A stretch of DNA of 64,000 bases from Agrococcus sp. SGAir0287. Its GTDB lineage: Bacteria; Actinomycetota; Actinomycetes; Actinomycetales; Microbacteriaceae. Location: assembly GCF_005484985.1 (NCBI RefSeq), contig NZ_CP027942.1, positions 2,666,001 to 2,730,000 on the forward strand. Reading direction: 5' to 3'. Under the pieces are notes generated by a model. It was not told the DNA's origin and did no database searches. It was given only the letters and a program-made list of their open reading frames with translations. Positions 1 to 7,744 of this stretch are shown here, one piece after another. Positions within the stretch are counted from its first letter, which is position 1; every line of letters begins with the position of its first letter. The translations under genes and the position numbers were made by a program.

Positions 1-25
1 CACGCGCGATTCCCGGCCGTCGCTC

Positions 26-120
26 CGTTGCGAGGTACGCAACTCGCGTCGAGGGACGCCGAGTGCGGTACCGGACGGCACGATGCGCACCTCGGAACGC
101 GAGATGCGTACCTCGGGACG
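26..120. repeat. Palindromic intergenic repeat, family E, copy 1
   Basis: A 21-bp motif at 26-46 (core GAGGTACGCA) recurs in inverted orientation at 100-120, and a shorter inverted copy lies at 81-99. The same motif pair forms a hairpin at 35612-35685, which is what identifies it as a family. It ends 10 bp short of the stop codon of the minus-strand gene that follows, so it could serve as its transcription terminator. No gene was seen in the first 130 bases. Confidence 0.6.
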
Positions 121-130
121 CAGGGGCGGG

Positions 131-712
131 TCAGCCCCGACCGCGCAGCAGCCACGGCCGGAACAGGCGCGTGACTGCTGGCAGCACGAACCCGACCATG
201 ATCGGCGTGAGCACGAGGCTCGTCGCGAGCAGCCGCAGCACGATCGGCGTCTCGGCGAAGCCCGGGATGAGCCCGAGCAGCAGCGTCACGAGCACGTTGA
301 CGGGGAAGAAGCCGAGCCACACGACGACGCCCTGCTTCCAGCGCGGCGGCACGGGCTCGACGGAGCGCACCTCGACGCGGTCGCCCGCCACGCCCTCGCC
401 CGATGCCGAGTCGAACCATCCCTCGATGCCGCTGCGGCGCTCGACGCTCGCCTCGCGCGCGAAGTCCGCGCCGGCGTCGAGCCACAGCCGCCGCTCGTCG
501 CTCGCCTCCCATGCGAGCAGGTTCGCGGCGGTGTCGAAGCGGTAGAGCATGTGCCACGTGTCGCTGCCGGGCCTGGCCTGCACCCATCCCGACCCGAGGA
601 ATCCCGGATACGTGTGGGCGAGGTCGATGCCCTGCCGCACCCAGCTGAGCGCGTAGCGCTGCTTCGTCGGGTCGACCTGGCGCTCGATGGCGACGGTGAT
701 CGGCTCGGACAT
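131..712 (-). CDS. ABM-domain membrane protein (COG3224-like)
   Basis: A 193-residue protein. Residues 1-105 resemble the antibiotic-biosynthesis-monooxygenase (ABM) ferredoxin-like domain, with a short conserved stretch around residues 24-43 (WVRQGIDLAHTYPGFLGSGW). A linker rich in R, E and P is followed by two predicted membrane helices at about 127-150 and 156-180. This ABM-plus-two-helix layout is typical of COG3224 proteins, whose reaction is unknown; many lack proven oxygenase activity. The ATG at 712 was chosen because the ABM strand begins directly after it; longer in-frame extension upstream would run through a tRNA gene. It is transcribed alone, with a palindromic repeat just past its stop. 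Family assignment is fairly secure, function is not. Confidence 0.8.
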   Translation of the reverse strand: MSEPITVAIERQVDPTKQRYALSWVRQGIDLAHTYPGFLGSGWVQARPGSDTWHMLYRFDTAANLLAWEASDERRLWLDAGADFAREASVERRSGIEGWFDSASGEGVAGDRVEVRSVEPVPPRWKQGVVVWLGFFPVNVLVTLLLGLIPGFAETPIVLRLLATSLVLTPIMVGFVLPAVTRLFRPWLLRGRG

Positions 713-830
713 GGCGTCCCCTCGGGTCGAAGGCCTTCGACTCCGGACGCGGTCCGCGAGGAGGGTGTGCCGAGCGGATGCGACCGCGTCGTCAGACGGG
801 CCGGGACCGGGTGACGGCCGGAGGCTCCGC

Positions 831-904
831 TGGAGGGGATGACGGGAATCGAACCCGCGCCGGGTGCTTGGGAAGCACCAGTTCTGCCATTGAACTACAT
901 CCCC
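831..904 (-). tRNA. tRNA-Gly (anticodon CCC), with encoded CCA
   Basis: The minus strand folds into a full cloverleaf. The acceptor stem GGGGATG (904-898) pairs with CATCCCC, the anticodon stem GGTGC/GCACC encloses the loop TTCCCAA giving anticodon CCC, and the T arm is GCGGG-TTCGATT-CCCGT. Discriminator U is followed by CCA at 833-831, so the 3' end is genome-encoded. CCC reads GGG glycine codons. Confidence 0.96.
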
Positions 905-1051
905 GGCGCCGCCCCGCGAGGGGCAGCGAGAGCCATCGTACGGCACGTCGGCGCGGCGTGCGGCGACCGAGGCCGGCGCACGAGATGGCGCCCAGGGATG
1001 CCGCGAGGGTGCATGCCCCTCGACGGCCCGCTGGGCGCCATCGCATGCGGG

Positions 1052-1930
1052 CTACCGCTTCGGCGTCGGCTCGGAGGTCGTCGCCTTCGACGAGCGCTGC
1101 AGCGCCTGCTGCTCCTCCTCGACCGTGTAGCCGGAGTGCAGGCGCACGGGCTCCGGCGCGGCTGCATCCTTCGCCGCCTCGGCGCGCCGCTTCTTGCGGG
1201 CCGCGGAGGCGAGGTTCAGCACCTCGACCAGCACGGCGAAGGCCATCGGCCCGTAGATGAACGCCTTCTCGATGTGGAAGCCGAAGCCCTCGGCGACGAG
1301 GAAGACGCCGATGAGCACGAGGAACGCGAGGGCGAGCATCTTCACGGTCGGGTGGCGGTTCACGAACGTGAAGATGTGCTTCGCGGCGATGAGCATGAGC
1401 GCGAACGAGAGCACGACGACCGTGATGATGACGACGATGCGGTCGGTCATGCCGACGGCCGTGATGACGGAGTCGAGCGAGAACACGAGGTCGAGGGCGA
1501 GGATCTGCGCGATGACCGCGCCGAACGTCGCCTTCGCCGCGCCACCGGTCGACCCGTGGTCGTCGGCGCCCTCGAGCTTGTGGTGGATCTCGGTGACCGC
1601 CTTGTACAGCAGGAAGCCGCCTCCGAGGATCAGGATGAGGTCCTTGCCCGAGAACTCGGGATCGAAGGGCGTGGACTCGAGGAAGCCGAGCGTGAAGAGC
1701 GGCTCGGTGAGCGTGATGATCCAGCCGGCGAGCAGCACGAGCAGCACGCGCATGACCATCGCGAGGGTCAGGCCGAGGTTGCGGGCCTTCGCCTGCTGGT
1801 CCGCGGGCAGCTTCGCGGCGAGGATCGAGATGAAGATGACGTTGTCGACGCCGAGGACGACCTCGAGCACGAAGAGCGTGAGGAACACCGCGACGAGGTC
1901 GGGGGTGAACTCCAGGGAGAAGTCGAGCAT
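1052..1930 (-). CDS. TerC/YkoY-type integral membrane protein
   Basis: A 292-residue polytopic protein with about seven hydrophobic segments. It carries the two TerC-family signatures: a first-helix acidic motif (LEVVLGVDN, D29-N30) and a later SLDSV motif (D153). Both put acidic residues within the membrane, where relatives are thought to handle Mn2+ or Ca2+ at the cell surface and help metallate secreted proteins. The cytosolic tail (from about 255) is charged and rich in K, R, E and A. The ATG at 1930 is preferred over the ATG at 1975 because the first helix begins right after it and the extra 15 residues look like untranslated leader. The gene stands alone, divergent from a small membrane protein. 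A role in tellurite resistance itself is not implied by the sequence. Confidence 0.9.
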   Translation of the reverse strand: MLDFSLEFTPDLVAVFLTLFVLEVVLGVDNVIFISILAAKLPADQQAKARNLGLTLAMVMRVLLVLLAGWIITLTEPLFTLGFLESTPFDPEFSGKDLILILGGGFLLYKAVTEIHHKLEGADDHGSTGGAAKATFGAVIAQILALDLVFSLDSVITAVGMTDRIVVIITVVVLSFALMLIAAKHIFTFVNRHPTVKMLALAFLVLIGVFLVAEGFGFHIEKAFIYGPMAFAVLVEVLNLASAARKKRRAEAAKDAAAPEPVRLHSGYTVEEEQQALQRSSKATTSEPTPKR

Positions 1931-1989
1931 GGGGCGATCATGGCCGATCCTCGCTGGGAACGCGCGGGTGCGCATGCGACGATGACCCG

Positions 1990-2391
1990 GTGACCACGCC
2001 GCCGCCCTTCCCCGGCACGCCCGCTCCGCAGCCCGGCCCGCCGCAGGGGCCCGAGCGACGGTTCGCGCCGCCGCAGCAGTTCCAGCCCGTGCCGGATGCG
2101 ATGCTCGCGTCGCAGCGCTCGGATCGCGTCGCGACCCGGGCGCTCGTGTGGGGCATCGTCGCGATCGTGCTCTCCGCCGTGCCGCTGCTCAACTGGTTCA
2201 CGCTCGTGCCGGCGATCGTCGCCATCCAGTTCGGCATCGCCGCACGCGCGCAGCGGCTCGGGGGCGGCAGCCGCGCCGTCTGGGCGATCGTGCTCGGATC
2301 CATCTCGATCGTCGCCTCGATCGGCTGGATCATCCTGCACATCGTGATCCTGCCCGTCCTCCTGCTCGGCGGGCTCGCCAGCACGAGCTGA
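1990..2391 (+). CDS. Small DUF4190-like membrane protein
   Basis: A 133-residue protein starting at GTG. The first 36 residues are rich in Pro, Gln and Gly, as in many actinobacterial DUF4190-type proteins. Two long hydrophobic stretches follow, at about 51-80 and 96-127, joined by a short positive loop (ARAQRLGGGSRA). The alternating small-residue pattern AxxxGIxARxQRxGGGSRxxA is typical of that family. There is no clear Shine-Dalgarno; a GACGAT hexamer at 1978-1983 lies exactly 6 nt before the GTG, the spacing of leaderless starts seen elsewhere here. Function is unknown; a cell-envelope role is only a guess. Confidence 0.75.
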   Translation: MTTPPPFPGTPAPQPGPPQGPERRFAPPQQFQPVPDAMLASQRSDRVATRALVWGIVAIVLSAVPLLNWFTLVPAIVAIQFGIAARAQRLGGGSRAVWAIVLGSISIVASIGWIILHIVILPVLLLGGLASTS

Positions 2392-2426
2392 CGCCGCCAT
2401 CCGCCGACGCCAGCACCCGAGCGCCG

Positions 2427-3476
2427 CTACGGGACGCGGTGCAGCCAGGCCTGCGTCGAGAACTTCGACGCGACGAGGGCGTCGGCGGCGGCGAGCTCGT
2501 CGGCGGTCAGCTCGCCGTCCTGCGCACGCGTGAGCCGGCGGAACGAGTCCTTGAGCGCCTCCTGCACGGCCTCCCTGGCCATGCCCGTCTGCGAGCGCAG
2601 CGGATCGACGCGCTTCTTCGCGCTCGTCGTGCCCTTGTCGGAGAGCTTCTCGCGACCGATGCGCAGCACCTGCACCATCTTCTCCGCGTCCATGTCGTAC
2701 GACATCGTCGCGTGGTGCAGCACGCCGCCCGAGCCGAGCCGCTTCTGCGCGGCCCCGCCGATCTTGCCCTGCGGCGAGGTGATGTCGTTGAGCGGCGCGT
2801 ACGAGGCATCGATGCCGAGCCCCTGCAGCGCCTCGATGACCCACGCGTCGAGGAAGGCGTAGGAGTCGGCGAAGCTCATGCCCTGCACGAGGTCGGCGGG
2901 CACGTACATCGAGTACGTGATGGCGTTGCCCGGCTCGGAGAACATGGCGCCGCCGCCGGAGATGCGGCGGATGATCGGGATGCCGAAGCGCTCGGCGTTC
3001 TCGGGGTCGACCTCGTTGCGGTACGACTGGAACGAGCCGATGTAGACGGCGGGTCCGGAGAGGTTCCAGAACCGCAGGGTCGGGCCGCGACGACCCTCGC
3101 CGACCTCGTTCGCGAGCACCTCGTCGAGGGCGACGTGGAGGATCGGCAGGCGCGGCTCGTCGTCGATGAGCTGCCAGTCGTAGTCGGCGAACGACGTCGC
3201 CTTGGCGAGCGCGCGGCGCACGGCGACGCCCACGGCCTCGGGCGTGAGGCCGAGCATCGTGACGCCCTCGGGCAGACCCTCGCGGATCGCCGCGCCGATC
3301 TCGGCGGCGGTCGCCGTCGACGGCAGGCCGAGCACGGCGGCGTCGATCTGCTCCAGCGCGTCGTCGGGCTCGAGGAAGAAGTCGCCGGAGAGGCGGAACG
3401 CCGAGATGCGCTCGCCGTCCGTCTCCACGTCGACCACGACGAGCTTGCCGCCGGGGACCTTGTACTCGCCGTGCAT
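2427..3476 (-). CDS. Lipoate--protein ligase A family protein
   Basis: A 349-residue two-domain protein. The first ~55 residues (HGEYKVPGGKLVVVDVE...) match the small accessory domain usually found at the C-terminus of LplA enzymes. The rest is the BPL/LplA catalytic fold with RISGGGAMF in place of the RRxSGGGAVxH motif, a GSFQSYRNEV segment and KIGGAAQKR carrying the adenylate-binding lysine. It should activate lipoate with ATP and attach it to lipoyl domains of 2-oxoacid dehydrogenases or GcvH. N-terminal placement of the accessory domain is common in Actinobacteria. GAGGAGG precedes the ATG, and TAGGCT (rc of 3509-3524 region) may be its -10 box. Substrate could also be octanoate. Confidence 0.88.
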   Translation of the reverse strand: MHGEYKVPGGKLVVVDVETDGERISAFRLSGDFFLEPDDALEQIDAAVLGLPSTATAAEIGAAIREGLPEGVTMLGLTPEAVGVAVRRALAKATSFADYDWQLIDDEPRLPILHVALDEVLANEVGEGRRGPTLRFWNLSGPAVYIGSFQSYRNEVDPENAERFGIPIIRRISGGGAMFSEPGNAITYSMYVPADLVQGMSFADSYAFLDAWVIEALQGLGIDASYAPLNDITSPQGKIGGAAQKRLGSGGVLHHATMSYDMDAEKMVQVLRIGREKLSDKGTTSAKKRVDPLRSQTGMAREAVQEALKDSFRRLTRAQDGELTADELAAADALVASKFSTQAWLHRVP

Positions 3477-3541
3477 CGCGCGCCTCCTCGTCGACGTGGG
3501 CCGACGCCCAGCCTACGACCGAGCGCCGGGGCGCGGGCCGG

Positions 3542-4105
3542 TCAGCGCCCGGCGGCGACGTCGTCGTCGGCGGCGTGCGGATCCGGGTCGACGAGGTCGC
3601 GGATGGGGTCGGTCGCGTACGCGGGCGCGTCGCCGCCGGGGAGGTCGCGCTGCGTCGGCTCCTCCTCGCGCCAGTGCACCGCGTGCGACTGGAAGGCGAG
3701 GCCGAGCATGACCGCGCCGATCGCGAGGCCGACGACGACGGCGATCGGTCGCGTCGCATCCGGCATGATCGGCGCGAAGAGCGCCGCGAGCACGACGAGC
3801 GCGGCGACGACGAGCCCGGCGGCGAGGCCGCGCACGAGCGTGCGCGGCGTGGGTCTGCGTCCGCGCGCGAGCACGAGCGTGCCGCCGCCCAGCAGCCCGC
3901 CGACCGCGCCGAGGATCGCGGCGACGGCCACGACGAGGATCGTCAGCGCGAGCGAGTCGGGCGAGAAGGCGGCCGTCCCGCCGCTCGGCGAGAGGAACAC
4001 GGCCACCACGACGACGGTGCCGCCGACGGCGCCGCCGAGGACGTTCCATCCGAGCAGGGCCGGCGCTGCGATGCGCCATGCCCGCGGGTGTCCGCGCGGG
4101 TCCAT
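3542..4105 (-). CDS. Hypothetical membrane protein, four helices
   Basis: A 187-residue protein not recognised as a named family. Four hydrophobic segments lie at about 11-36, 44-75, 84-103 and 112-135; the C-terminal ~50 residues are cytosolic-looking and rich in Asp, Pro and Ala (EEEPTQRDLPGGD, DPIRDLVDPDPHAADDD). The ATG at 4105 puts a short positively charged N-terminus (RGHPRAWR) before helix 1, fitting the inside-positive rule. It lies downstream of an alpha/beta hydrolase gene on the same strand, separated by about 60 nt. No motif suggests transport or catalysis. Confidence 0.75.
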   Translation of the reverse strand: MDPRGHPRAWRIAAPALLGWNVLGGAVGGTVVVVAVFLSPSGGTAAFSPDSLALTILVVAVAAILGAVGGLLGGGTLVLARGRRPTPRTLVRGLAAGLVVAALVVLAALFAPIMPDATRPIAVVVGLAIGAVMLGLAFQSHAVHWREEEPTQRDLPGGDAPAYATDPIRDLVDPDPHAADDDVAAGR

Positions 4106-4164
4106 GCCTCCATGGTGCTCCCGATCGTCGCGGACGCCCAGCACATCCGCCCGCGTGCCGCGGC

Positions 4165-5073
4165 TCAGCCGGCGGCGGCCGACGCGCGGCCGACGCCGTC
4201 GCGGTCGGGAACGAGGTGCGCGTCGAGCCAGGCTGTGACGTCGTCGAGCACCTTCGACTTCGTGATCTCGTTGAAGATCTCGTGCCGCGCCCCCGGGTAG
4301 ACGCGCAGCGCGACGTCGGTGAGGCCCGAGCGCTCCTCGTAGGCGCGCACGAGCCGGCGGGCCGAGGCCTCGCCGCCGAGCGTGTCGTCGGAGCCGACCG
4401 CGACGAGGATGGGGATGTCGGCGCCGAGCGAGCGAGCGGGCACGCCCATGAGCCTCGCCGCCTCGACGGGGCCGAAGAGGCGCAGCACGTCGGCGGGGAA
4501 GGTCAGCGGGTCGGCGACGAACGCCTCCTGCACCGCCGGGTCGCGCGAGAGCCACTCGTAGCCGGTGTCGCCCAGGTGCTTGTGGCGCGCGTTGAGATCG
4601 CCGGCGTTCATCCATCCCGGCATGCGGTACGCGGTGCCCGTCAGCACCGCGGCGTCGATGAGCGCGGCGTGCCGGTTGAGGAGGCGCTGCATCGTGAGGG
4701 AGCCCCACGAGTGGCCGATGACGGCGAGCGGCAGCTGCGGGTGCTCGCCGCGCAGGCGCTTCACGAGCGAGACGACGTCGCCGACGACCGCCATGCCGCC
4801 GCCCGGCCCGAGCCGCCCGAGGCGCGAGACGTCGCCGCCGTACTGCTCGAGGCCCGTCGCACCGTGGCCGCGCTGGTCGAGCGCCGCGACGCCGTAGCCG
4901 GCGTTCACGAGGTGCTGCGCGACATGGTCGTACCGCAGTGCGTGCTCGCCGACCCCGTGCACGATGAGCACGATGGCCTTCGGCTTGCCGGGCATCCACG
5001 TGTACCAGTGGATGGTGACGCCCTGCAGGTCCACGAACGTGTGGTCCTGCCGGATCACGGCGAACTTGGGCAC
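4165..5073 (-). CDS. Alpha/beta hydrolase (monoacylglycerol-lipase-like)
   Basis: A 302-residue serine hydrolase. HGVGEH near residue 40 provides the oxyanion-hole HG motif, GHSWGS contains the nucleophilic serine, and the late segment GARHEIFNE contains the catalytic histidine; the acid is probably in VGSDD. The order and the 'lysophospholipase/serine aminopeptidase S33' pattern suggest a monoacylglycerol or lysophospholipid lipase, though the true ester is unknown. The GTG at 5073 was chosen because CCTCC on the plus strand at 5079-5083 gives a GGAGG ribosome site 5 nt upstream; an ATG at 5130 lacks one. No signal peptide, so cytosolic. Alone on its transcript except perhaps for the membrane gene behind it. 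Confidence 0.88.
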   Translation of the reverse strand: MPKFAVIRQDHTFVDLQGVTIHWYTWMPGKPKAIVLIVHGVGEHALRYDHVAQHLVNAGYGVAALDQRGHGATGLEQYGGDVSRLGRLGPGGGMAVVGDVVSLVKRLRGEHPQLPLAVIGHSWGSLTMQRLLNRHAALIDAAVLTGTAYRMPGWMNAGDLNARHKHLGDTGYEWLSRDPAVQEAFVADPLTFPADVLRLFGPVEAARLMGVPARSLGADIPILVAVGSDDTLGGEASARRLVRAYEERSGLTDVALRVYPGARHEIFNEITKSKVLDDVTAWLDAHLVPDRDGVGRASAAAG

Positions 5074-5187
5074 AGGCACCTCCGGATGCTCCGGCGTGCA
5101 GCGTACTCCCCGCGCGGCGCACAGGGCCATCCGTCGCCCATCCCTGCGGATGCCGCCCGGGGTCGACGGATGGTCGGGGCTCGCGCG

Positions 5188-6744
5188 TCAGGTGCGGGAG
5201 AGCTCGCGGTCGTCGTCGCGGCGCGCGCCGTCGTCGTCGGAGTGCAGGAGGTCGAGCGGCATCGACGACAGGTCGATGCGCGGGTCGGCGTCCTGCCGCT
5301 CGACGACCTCGACGGCCTCCTCGCGGGTCTCGACGGTCGGCACGGAGCCGACGAGCGGGCGGCTGGAGGACTCGCGCATCGACAGCAGCGCGATGCCGCC
5401 GAGCGCGGCGAACAGCATGATGTAGAAGGCCGGCATGTACGGGTTGCCGGTGACCTCGATGAGCGCCTGCGCGAAGAGCGGCGTCGTGCCGCCGAAGAGC
5501 GAGACCGAGACGTTGAACGCGATGGCCATGGCGCCGAAGCGCGACGCGGTCGGGAACATCGCGGGCAGCGCGGACGCGGACACGGCGATGAAGAGCGCGG
5601 CGGGCACGGCGACGATGCACAGCGCGACCATGACGGCCCAGAAGGTGCCGAGCTGCATGATCGCGAAGGCGGGCACCATCGCGACGAGCGTCGAGACGAC
5701 GGCCGTGACGTAGACGGGCTTGCGGCCCACGCGGTCGCTGATGCGGCCGATGACGGGCAGCAGTGCCGACAGCGCGAGCAGCACGGGCACGGTCGCGATC
5801 GCGGCGGTGAGGCTGTGCACGCCGAGCTCGCGCTCGAGGTACGTCGGCATGTAGCTCGTGAGCGCGTAGCCGACCGTGTTGGTCGCGGCCGCGAGCGCGA
5901 CGACGACGAGCATCGCCTTCCAGTGGTGGCGGATCGTGCCGAGGATGCCGTGGCGCGCCATCGGGTCGTCGGGGCGCTCGGCGCCCTCGGCGTGCACGGC
6001 CTCGAAGGCGGGCGTCTCGGGGATGCGCAGGCGGAACCAGATCGCGACGGCGCCGAGCGGGACCGCCATGAGGAAGGGGATGCGCCAGCCGAAGTCGACC
6101 ATCGCGCCGGGGCCCGCGAGCCACTCGGTGACGACGGTCGTGAGCGCGACGACGGAGGCGCCGGCCGCGAAGCCGACGTACGAGCCGACGTCGAGCCACG
6201 AGGCCCAGAACCCGCGGCTGCGGTCGGGCGAGAACTCGGTGACGTACGTCGACGCACCTGCGTACTCGCCGCCGGTCGAGAAGCCCTGCACCATCTTCAG
6301 CAGGTAGAGCGGGACGATCGCCCACAGGCCGATCTGCGCCGAGGTCGGCAGCAGGCCGATGAGGGCGGTGGCGGTCGCCATCATCGCCATCGTCAGGAAG
6401 AGCACCTTCTGGCGGCCGATGCGGTCGCCGAGCGGGCCCAGCACGAGTCCGCCGAGCGGGCGCACGAGGAACGAGATCGCGAAGCCCAGCAGGGTCACGA
6501 GGAGCCCCCAGGGCTCGGGCAGGTCGGCGGTGAAGACGACGGCGAGCGTGACGGCGAGGTAGCCGTAGATGCCGAAGTCGAACCACTCCATGAAGTTGCC
6601 GACGACGGTGCCCGAGATGGCCTTCCGCACCCGGGAGGTGGGCACGACGATCACGTCGTCGACCTCGAGCCGATGCGCTCCTGGCGCGGTCTGCGCGGTC
6701 GGGGCTGCGGGGGCCGAGGGGTCGTGCGCGTCGCCGTGGGGCAT
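5188..6744 (-). CDS. MFS transporter, metabolite:H+ symporter type (paralogue 1)
   Basis: A 518-residue, 12-helix transporter of the MHS branch (ProP/KgtP/ShiA type). Visible marks are GNFMEWFDFGIYGY at the first helix, GPLGDRIGRQKVLF in the loop after helix 2 and STGGEYAG in helix 4/5. It should import an organic acid, betaine or similar metabolite with protons. The first 30 residues (Asp, Ala and Pro rich) and last 60 (acidic, ending RRDDDRELSRT) are cytosolic tails. AGGAG precedes the ATG by 4-5 nt. It is nearly identical over long stretches to the transporter at 7745-9232, with cutC between them. Likely arose by duplication; substrates may differ little. Confidence 0.92.
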   Translation of the reverse strand: MPHGDAHDPSAPAAPTAQTAPGAHRLEVDDVIVVPTSRVRKAISGTVVGNFMEWFDFGIYGYLAVTLAVVFTADLPEPWGLLVTLLGFAISFLVRPLGGLVLGPLGDRIGRQKVLFLTMAMMATATALIGLLPTSAQIGLWAIVPLYLLKMVQGFSTGGEYAGASTYVTEFSPDRSRGFWASWLDVGSYVGFAAGASVVALTTVVTEWLAGPGAMVDFGWRIPFLMAVPLGAVAIWFRLRIPETPAFEAVHAEGAERPDDPMARHGILGTIRHHWKAMLVVVALAAATNTVGYALTSYMPTYLERELGVHSLTAAIATVPVLLALSALLPVIGRISDRVGRKPVYVTAVVSTLVAMVPAFAIMQLGTFWAVMVALCIVAVPAALFIAVSASALPAMFPTASRFGAMAIAFNVSVSLFGGTTPLFAQALIEVTGNPYMPAFYIMLFAALGGIALLSMRESSSRPLVGSVPTVETREEAVEVVERQDADPRIDLSSMPLDLLHSDDDGARRDDDRELSRT

Positions 6745-6838
6745 GGCTCTCCTGTGATGCGGGATTCGGGCGGGATGCCCCGGACGGTCATGGGACGATA
6801 CCGACCTCGCCGTGGTCGGACCAATCGACGACGATCGA

Positions 6839-6943
6839 GATGCATGTCTGCCCGGGCGTGTCGCCATCCGGCGACTGCCCAGTCGGGACAGGGGCAGTCG
6901 GGCCCTCGGAACCGTACGCGACACGCCCGGGATGACATGCATC
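6839..6943. promoter_or_regulatory. Large nested inverted repeat upstream of MFS paralogue 1
   Basis: Arms at 6839-6863 and 6919-6943 (each GATGCATGTC then 2 nt then CCCGGGCGTGTCG in stem orientation) pair over 23 of 25 positions, the two mismatches being central. A second inverted pair, CGACTGCCC at 6872-6880 and GGGCAGTCG at 6892-6900, lies within the loop. It sits after the cutC stop and before the MFS start, both on the minus strand, so it could terminate cutC, act as an operator, or form a leader structure of the transporter mRNA. Confidence 0.6.
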
Positions 6944-6978
6944 ACGCCGCGATGCCCGCGCGACCGGATGCGGCGCGC

Positions 6979-7674
6979 TCAGCGTCGGATGCGCGCGAGC
7001 ACCGCGGGATCGGTGCGATGCCGCGCGCCGAACCCCTCGTCGGCGGCGACCTCGACGCGCGCCGAGAGGTGCACGTCGGCGATGCCGGTGGCTGCGACGA
7101 GCTCCTCGATGCGCTCGGGACGGATGCCGCCGCCGGCCATGACCGCGAGGCGCCCGTGCGCAGCCGCGACGGCGCGCGCGATGCGGTCCGCGCCGTCGTG
7201 CGCCGACGTGCGACCGCCAGAGGTGAGGATGCGGTCGACGCCGACCTCGATGAGGTCCGCGATCGTCGTCTCGACCTCGGGGTGCACGTCGACGGCGCGA
7301 TGCGCGGTCAGCTCCGCGCCCGAGGCGACCTCCCGCAGCCGTCGCATGGCGTCGAGCGCGACGCGGCCGTCGGGGCGCAGCGACCCCGCGACGATGCCCG
7401 CCGCACCGGCGGCGAGCGCCAGCTCCGCGTCGCGCAGCACGAGCGCGACCTCGTCGGCATCCGCCACGAAGTCGCCGGGCCTCGGGCGCAGCAGCACGTG
7501 CACGCCCATGGCCCCTGCCGCGTCGACGGCGCGCTCGACGAGCCCGAGCGAGGGCGTGAGGCCGCCGACGTCGAGCGCGACGCACAGCTCGACGCGATCC
7601 GCGCCGGCCGCGCGTGCGACGCGCACCCCGTCGACGTCGGTCACGCACACCTCGACCCGCAGCACGCGCTCCAT
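6979..7674 (-). CDS. cutC: Copper homeostasis protein CutC
   Basis: A 231-residue TIM-barrel protein with the family hallmarks: EVCVTDVDGVRVARAAGADRVELC at the start, HVLLRPRPGDF, GIVAGSLRPDGRVALDA and GVDRILTSGGRTSA. CutC was linked to copper tolerance in E. coli, but its biochemical role is still unsettled, so the name should be read as a family label. Length matches the usual 220-250 residues. It lies on the same strand as, and between, two near-duplicate MFS transporters, 70 nt after the second. No metal-binding Cys cluster is visible. Confidence 0.92.
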   Translation of the reverse strand: MERVLRVEVCVTDVDGVRVARAAGADRVELCVALDVGGLTPSLGLVERAVDAAGAMGVHVLLRPRPGDFVADADEVALVLRDAELALAAGAAGIVAGSLRPDGRVALDAMRRLREVASGAELTAHRAVDVHPEVETTIADLIEVGVDRILTSGGRTSAHDGADRIARAVAAAHGRLAVMAGGGIRPERIEELVAATGIADVHLSARVEVAADEGFGARHRTDPAVLARIRR

Positions 7675-7744
7675 CGTGCCAGCGCCGCCCGGATGCAGCG
7701 ACGCCCCGAGCAGTGCGGCTCGGGGCGTCGATGGAGGCGTCGGC

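Noticed and set aside
1990..2391. Alternative plus-strand frame 2148-4238 as a coding region
   Set aside because: It is antisense to the lipoate ligase gene and its composition is typical of shadow frames in GC-rich DNA.
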